Assembly (NCBI GenBank): GCA_963726755.1
Contig: CAVSDB010000001.1
Coordinates: forward strand, 868,001 to 932,000
DNA: 64,000 bases
DNA from: DATKIY01 sp963726755
Lineage (GTDB): Bacteria; Actinomycetota; Actinomycetes; JAHEKZ01
Reading direction: 5' to 3'
Below, piece after piece: positions 62,730 through 64,000 of the stretch. A program made the translations under genes and the position numbers. Below the pieces are notes generated by a model, which made no database searches, had not been told where the DNA came from, and was given only the letters and a program-made list of their open reading frames with translations. Within the stretch, counting starts at the first letter, position 1; each line of letters begins with the position of its first letter.

Positions 62730-64000
62730 GTGGGCGGTGATCTCCGTCGAAGCATCAGCGTGACTGACCCGCGTCTGCTGGTACCCGTCGGGGCGCCAGC
62801 ACCGGGACGACTCACGATGGTGGACGCCCTTGAGCTTCCCGCTGATGGTCCACCGCTGTTGCTGGTGTTGGCCGAGGATGAGGACGCCCACTGGCACGTG
62901 CTGCCGCTGCTCGAGGAGCGAGCCGGGCTGCGGCGCGCGCGCGAGGGTGACGGTTGGTCGGCTGCGGCAGCGTCCCTGATCGGTTCATCGGAAGACTTGC
63001 CCCAAAGGTTCATGGCTCGTCGCCGCGGATTTGTATTGCGCGACTTTGGTGGCACGGTGACCGAATCGGTCCTCGAGTCAACCCCTGAACATGAGGTGGT
63101 CGCCATCGGGGTCGACACCCGACTTCGGATCGCGCTTCGCACGTTCGCCTCGGATCAACCTCGGGCACATGTCGTCGAGCACTTGAGCCTGACCACCTTC
63201 GATGGACTGGCTGGAGTCTCAAGTGATCTGGTCTGGTCCGATGGCGATCGGTACGTCGCACCACTGGTCGGAGCCGGTGAAATCCTGCGCGGTGAGCGAC
63301 TCGACGAAGCTTTTGGCCGGGCGGCCATCGATCACCTGCGTGGTGGGACTGAAGCTGAACCGACCCTGCAACTCGTCGACGCGTTAGCTTTCACGCTGGC
63401 CACCCTTCACTCGTCGCTGGCAACTCCAACAACGGCCATCCCGAACCCACTGGATTCGGTGACGGAGTCGCTGGCTGAGGCCCTCAGTAGTGACATTCGC
63501 CAAATCGTCGCCGAAGCGTCCTTGATCGCCGGACAAGAAGTACAGGAGGCTCTGCGTGAGCGTCGCCAGTCAATGCGCAGGGCGTTGGCACCGTTGAGCC
63601 AGGCGGAGGGTTCGGTCGTACTGCCTGCGGCGCCATTTCGATCCCTGACGCAGGCGACCGTCGGGGGAGAGGGCAATGTCCAACTCGACCCGTTGCAGCT
63701 CGACGACGCGCAACCGCCTCGCCCACCGGTCGCCGACGTCGCTGCGTTGCTACGTAATCTCGACCACGTTGCGTATGGCTCGCTGCGCCGGCTTGTGGGG
63801 ACGGGCGAGTCTGTGGCGGTCGAGCGGGCGGCGTCGTGGGCACACGCGGTGCGGGACCGACTCGTCTTTCGCTATCGCGAGCATCTCGACGGCGCCGGGC
63901 ATGGTGACTTGTTCGACGAGCAGTTGCTCTTGCCGTTCGAAATAGAAGCAGAGTGTGTGGCGCTGACCTACGCGACTCGGCACCTGTCGACCTGGACCAC
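62730..64000 (+). CDS. maltokinase-like aminoglycoside-phosphotransferase-fold protein (3' end outside window)
   Basis: The likely start is GTG 62730 (GGDLRRSISVTDPRLLVPVG), with GGGAG six bases upstream; GTG 62760 is an alternative. About 423 residues are visible without a stop. An N-terminal cap (TMVDALELPADGPPLLLVLA) is followed by a kinase-like body: LVWSDGDRYVAPLVGAGEIL, VDALAFTLATLHSSLATP and DVAALLRNLDHVAYGSLRRL, then a helix with FEIEAECVALTYATRHLSTW. This matches the layout of actinobacterial maltokinases (Mak, or the C-terminal part of TreS), which make maltose-1-phosphate for glycogen. The family call is tentative, since the catalytic-loop HGD sequence was not clearly found. Confidence 0.55.
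   Translation, partial: MGGDLRRSISVTDPRLLVPVGAPAPGRLTMVDALELPADGPPLLLVLAEDEDAHWHVLPLLEERAGLRRAREGDGWSAAAASLIGSSEDLPQRFMARRRGFVLRDFGGTVTESVLESTPEHEVVAIGVDTRLRIALRTFASDQPRAHVVEHLSLTTFDGLAGVSSDLVWSDGDRYVAPLVGAGEILRGERLDEAFGRAAIDHLRGGTEAEPTLQLVDALAFTLATLHSSLATPTTAIPNPLDSVTESLAEALSSDIRQIVAEASLIAGQEVQEALRERRQSMRRALAPLSQAEGSVVLPAAPFRSLTQATVGGEGNVQLDPLQLDDAQPPRPPVADVAALLRNLDHVAYGSLRRLVGTGESVAVERAASWAHAVRDRLVFRYREHLDGAGHGDLFDEQLLLPFEIEAECVALTYATRHLSTWT

Overview
The window is high-GC actinobacterial (Actinomycetota) chromosome. The evidence is a GlnR-type operator in front of glnA, the DUF4191/RDD/lipA/lipB neighbourhood, the bc1-aa3 respiratory cluster (ctaC-ctaD-ctaF ... qcrB-qcrA-qcrC-ctaE), a c-di-AMP riboswitch before an NlpC/P60 endopeptidase, and a PimB-type mannosyltransferase. 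Gene order from about 32 to 61 kb (glycerate kinase, erpA, adoK, ctaC, qcr genes, ctaE, trpD, DEDDh/GIY-YIG nuclease, RipC-like, PimB-like, SRPBCC, ArsA-like) follows the Rv2205c to Rv2184c order of Mycobacterium tuberculosis as remembered. Some neighbours (HelR, L,D-transpeptidase, NamH-like protein, B12 transport operon) are placed differently, so the order within the phylum is left open. No tRNA, rRNA, CRISPR array or intact transposase was found.

Layout. 0-4 kb: the end of a TPR protein and a large secreted Ig-like repeat protein. 4-6.6 kb: glnA, whose 3' end is present twice around about 1 kb of foreign DNA made of two truncated, convergent surface-protein gene ends. 6.6-16 kb: RDD protein, GNAT, DUF4191, lipA/lipB and the E2/E3 genes sucB and lpd, so lipoate synthesis, transfer and lipoylated targets lie together. 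16-19 kb: pepA and gcvT. 19.2-28.3 kb: a tightly overlapping minus-strand operon behind a cobalamin riboswitch. It encodes two secreted proteins, an ECF transporter (T, fused A-A', S), an MBL-CobU fusion, CobT and CobS, and reads as corrinoid uptake plus nucleotide-loop assembly. 28.5-35.5 kb: aldo-keto reductase, DUF3043, a NamH-like MBL/Rieske protein, glycerate kinase, ErpA, AdoK, Aat. 35.5-49 kb: aa3 oxidase and bc1 genes, split by an accessory stretch with an L,D-transpeptidase, a broken GNAT, a DUF1801 protein, RidA and a HelR-type RNA-polymerase ATPase with a rifamycin-associated element at its promoter. 49-64 kb: response-regulator-like protein, trpD, nuclease, envelope hydrolases and proteases, PimB-like glycosyltransferase, ArsA-like ATPase, ROK glucokinase and a maltokinase-like gene cut by the window end.

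Quality caveat. More than twenty genes need one or more frame changes to give a full-length product, including essential genes (lipB, ctaD, qcrA, qcrC, pepA). Many changes sit at short G or C runs and the flanking protein remains well conserved on both sides. The simplest reading is uncorrected indels in a metagenome or long-read assembly rather than decay, so these genes are annotated at full length with the breaks noted. Coordinates of frame changes are approximate.
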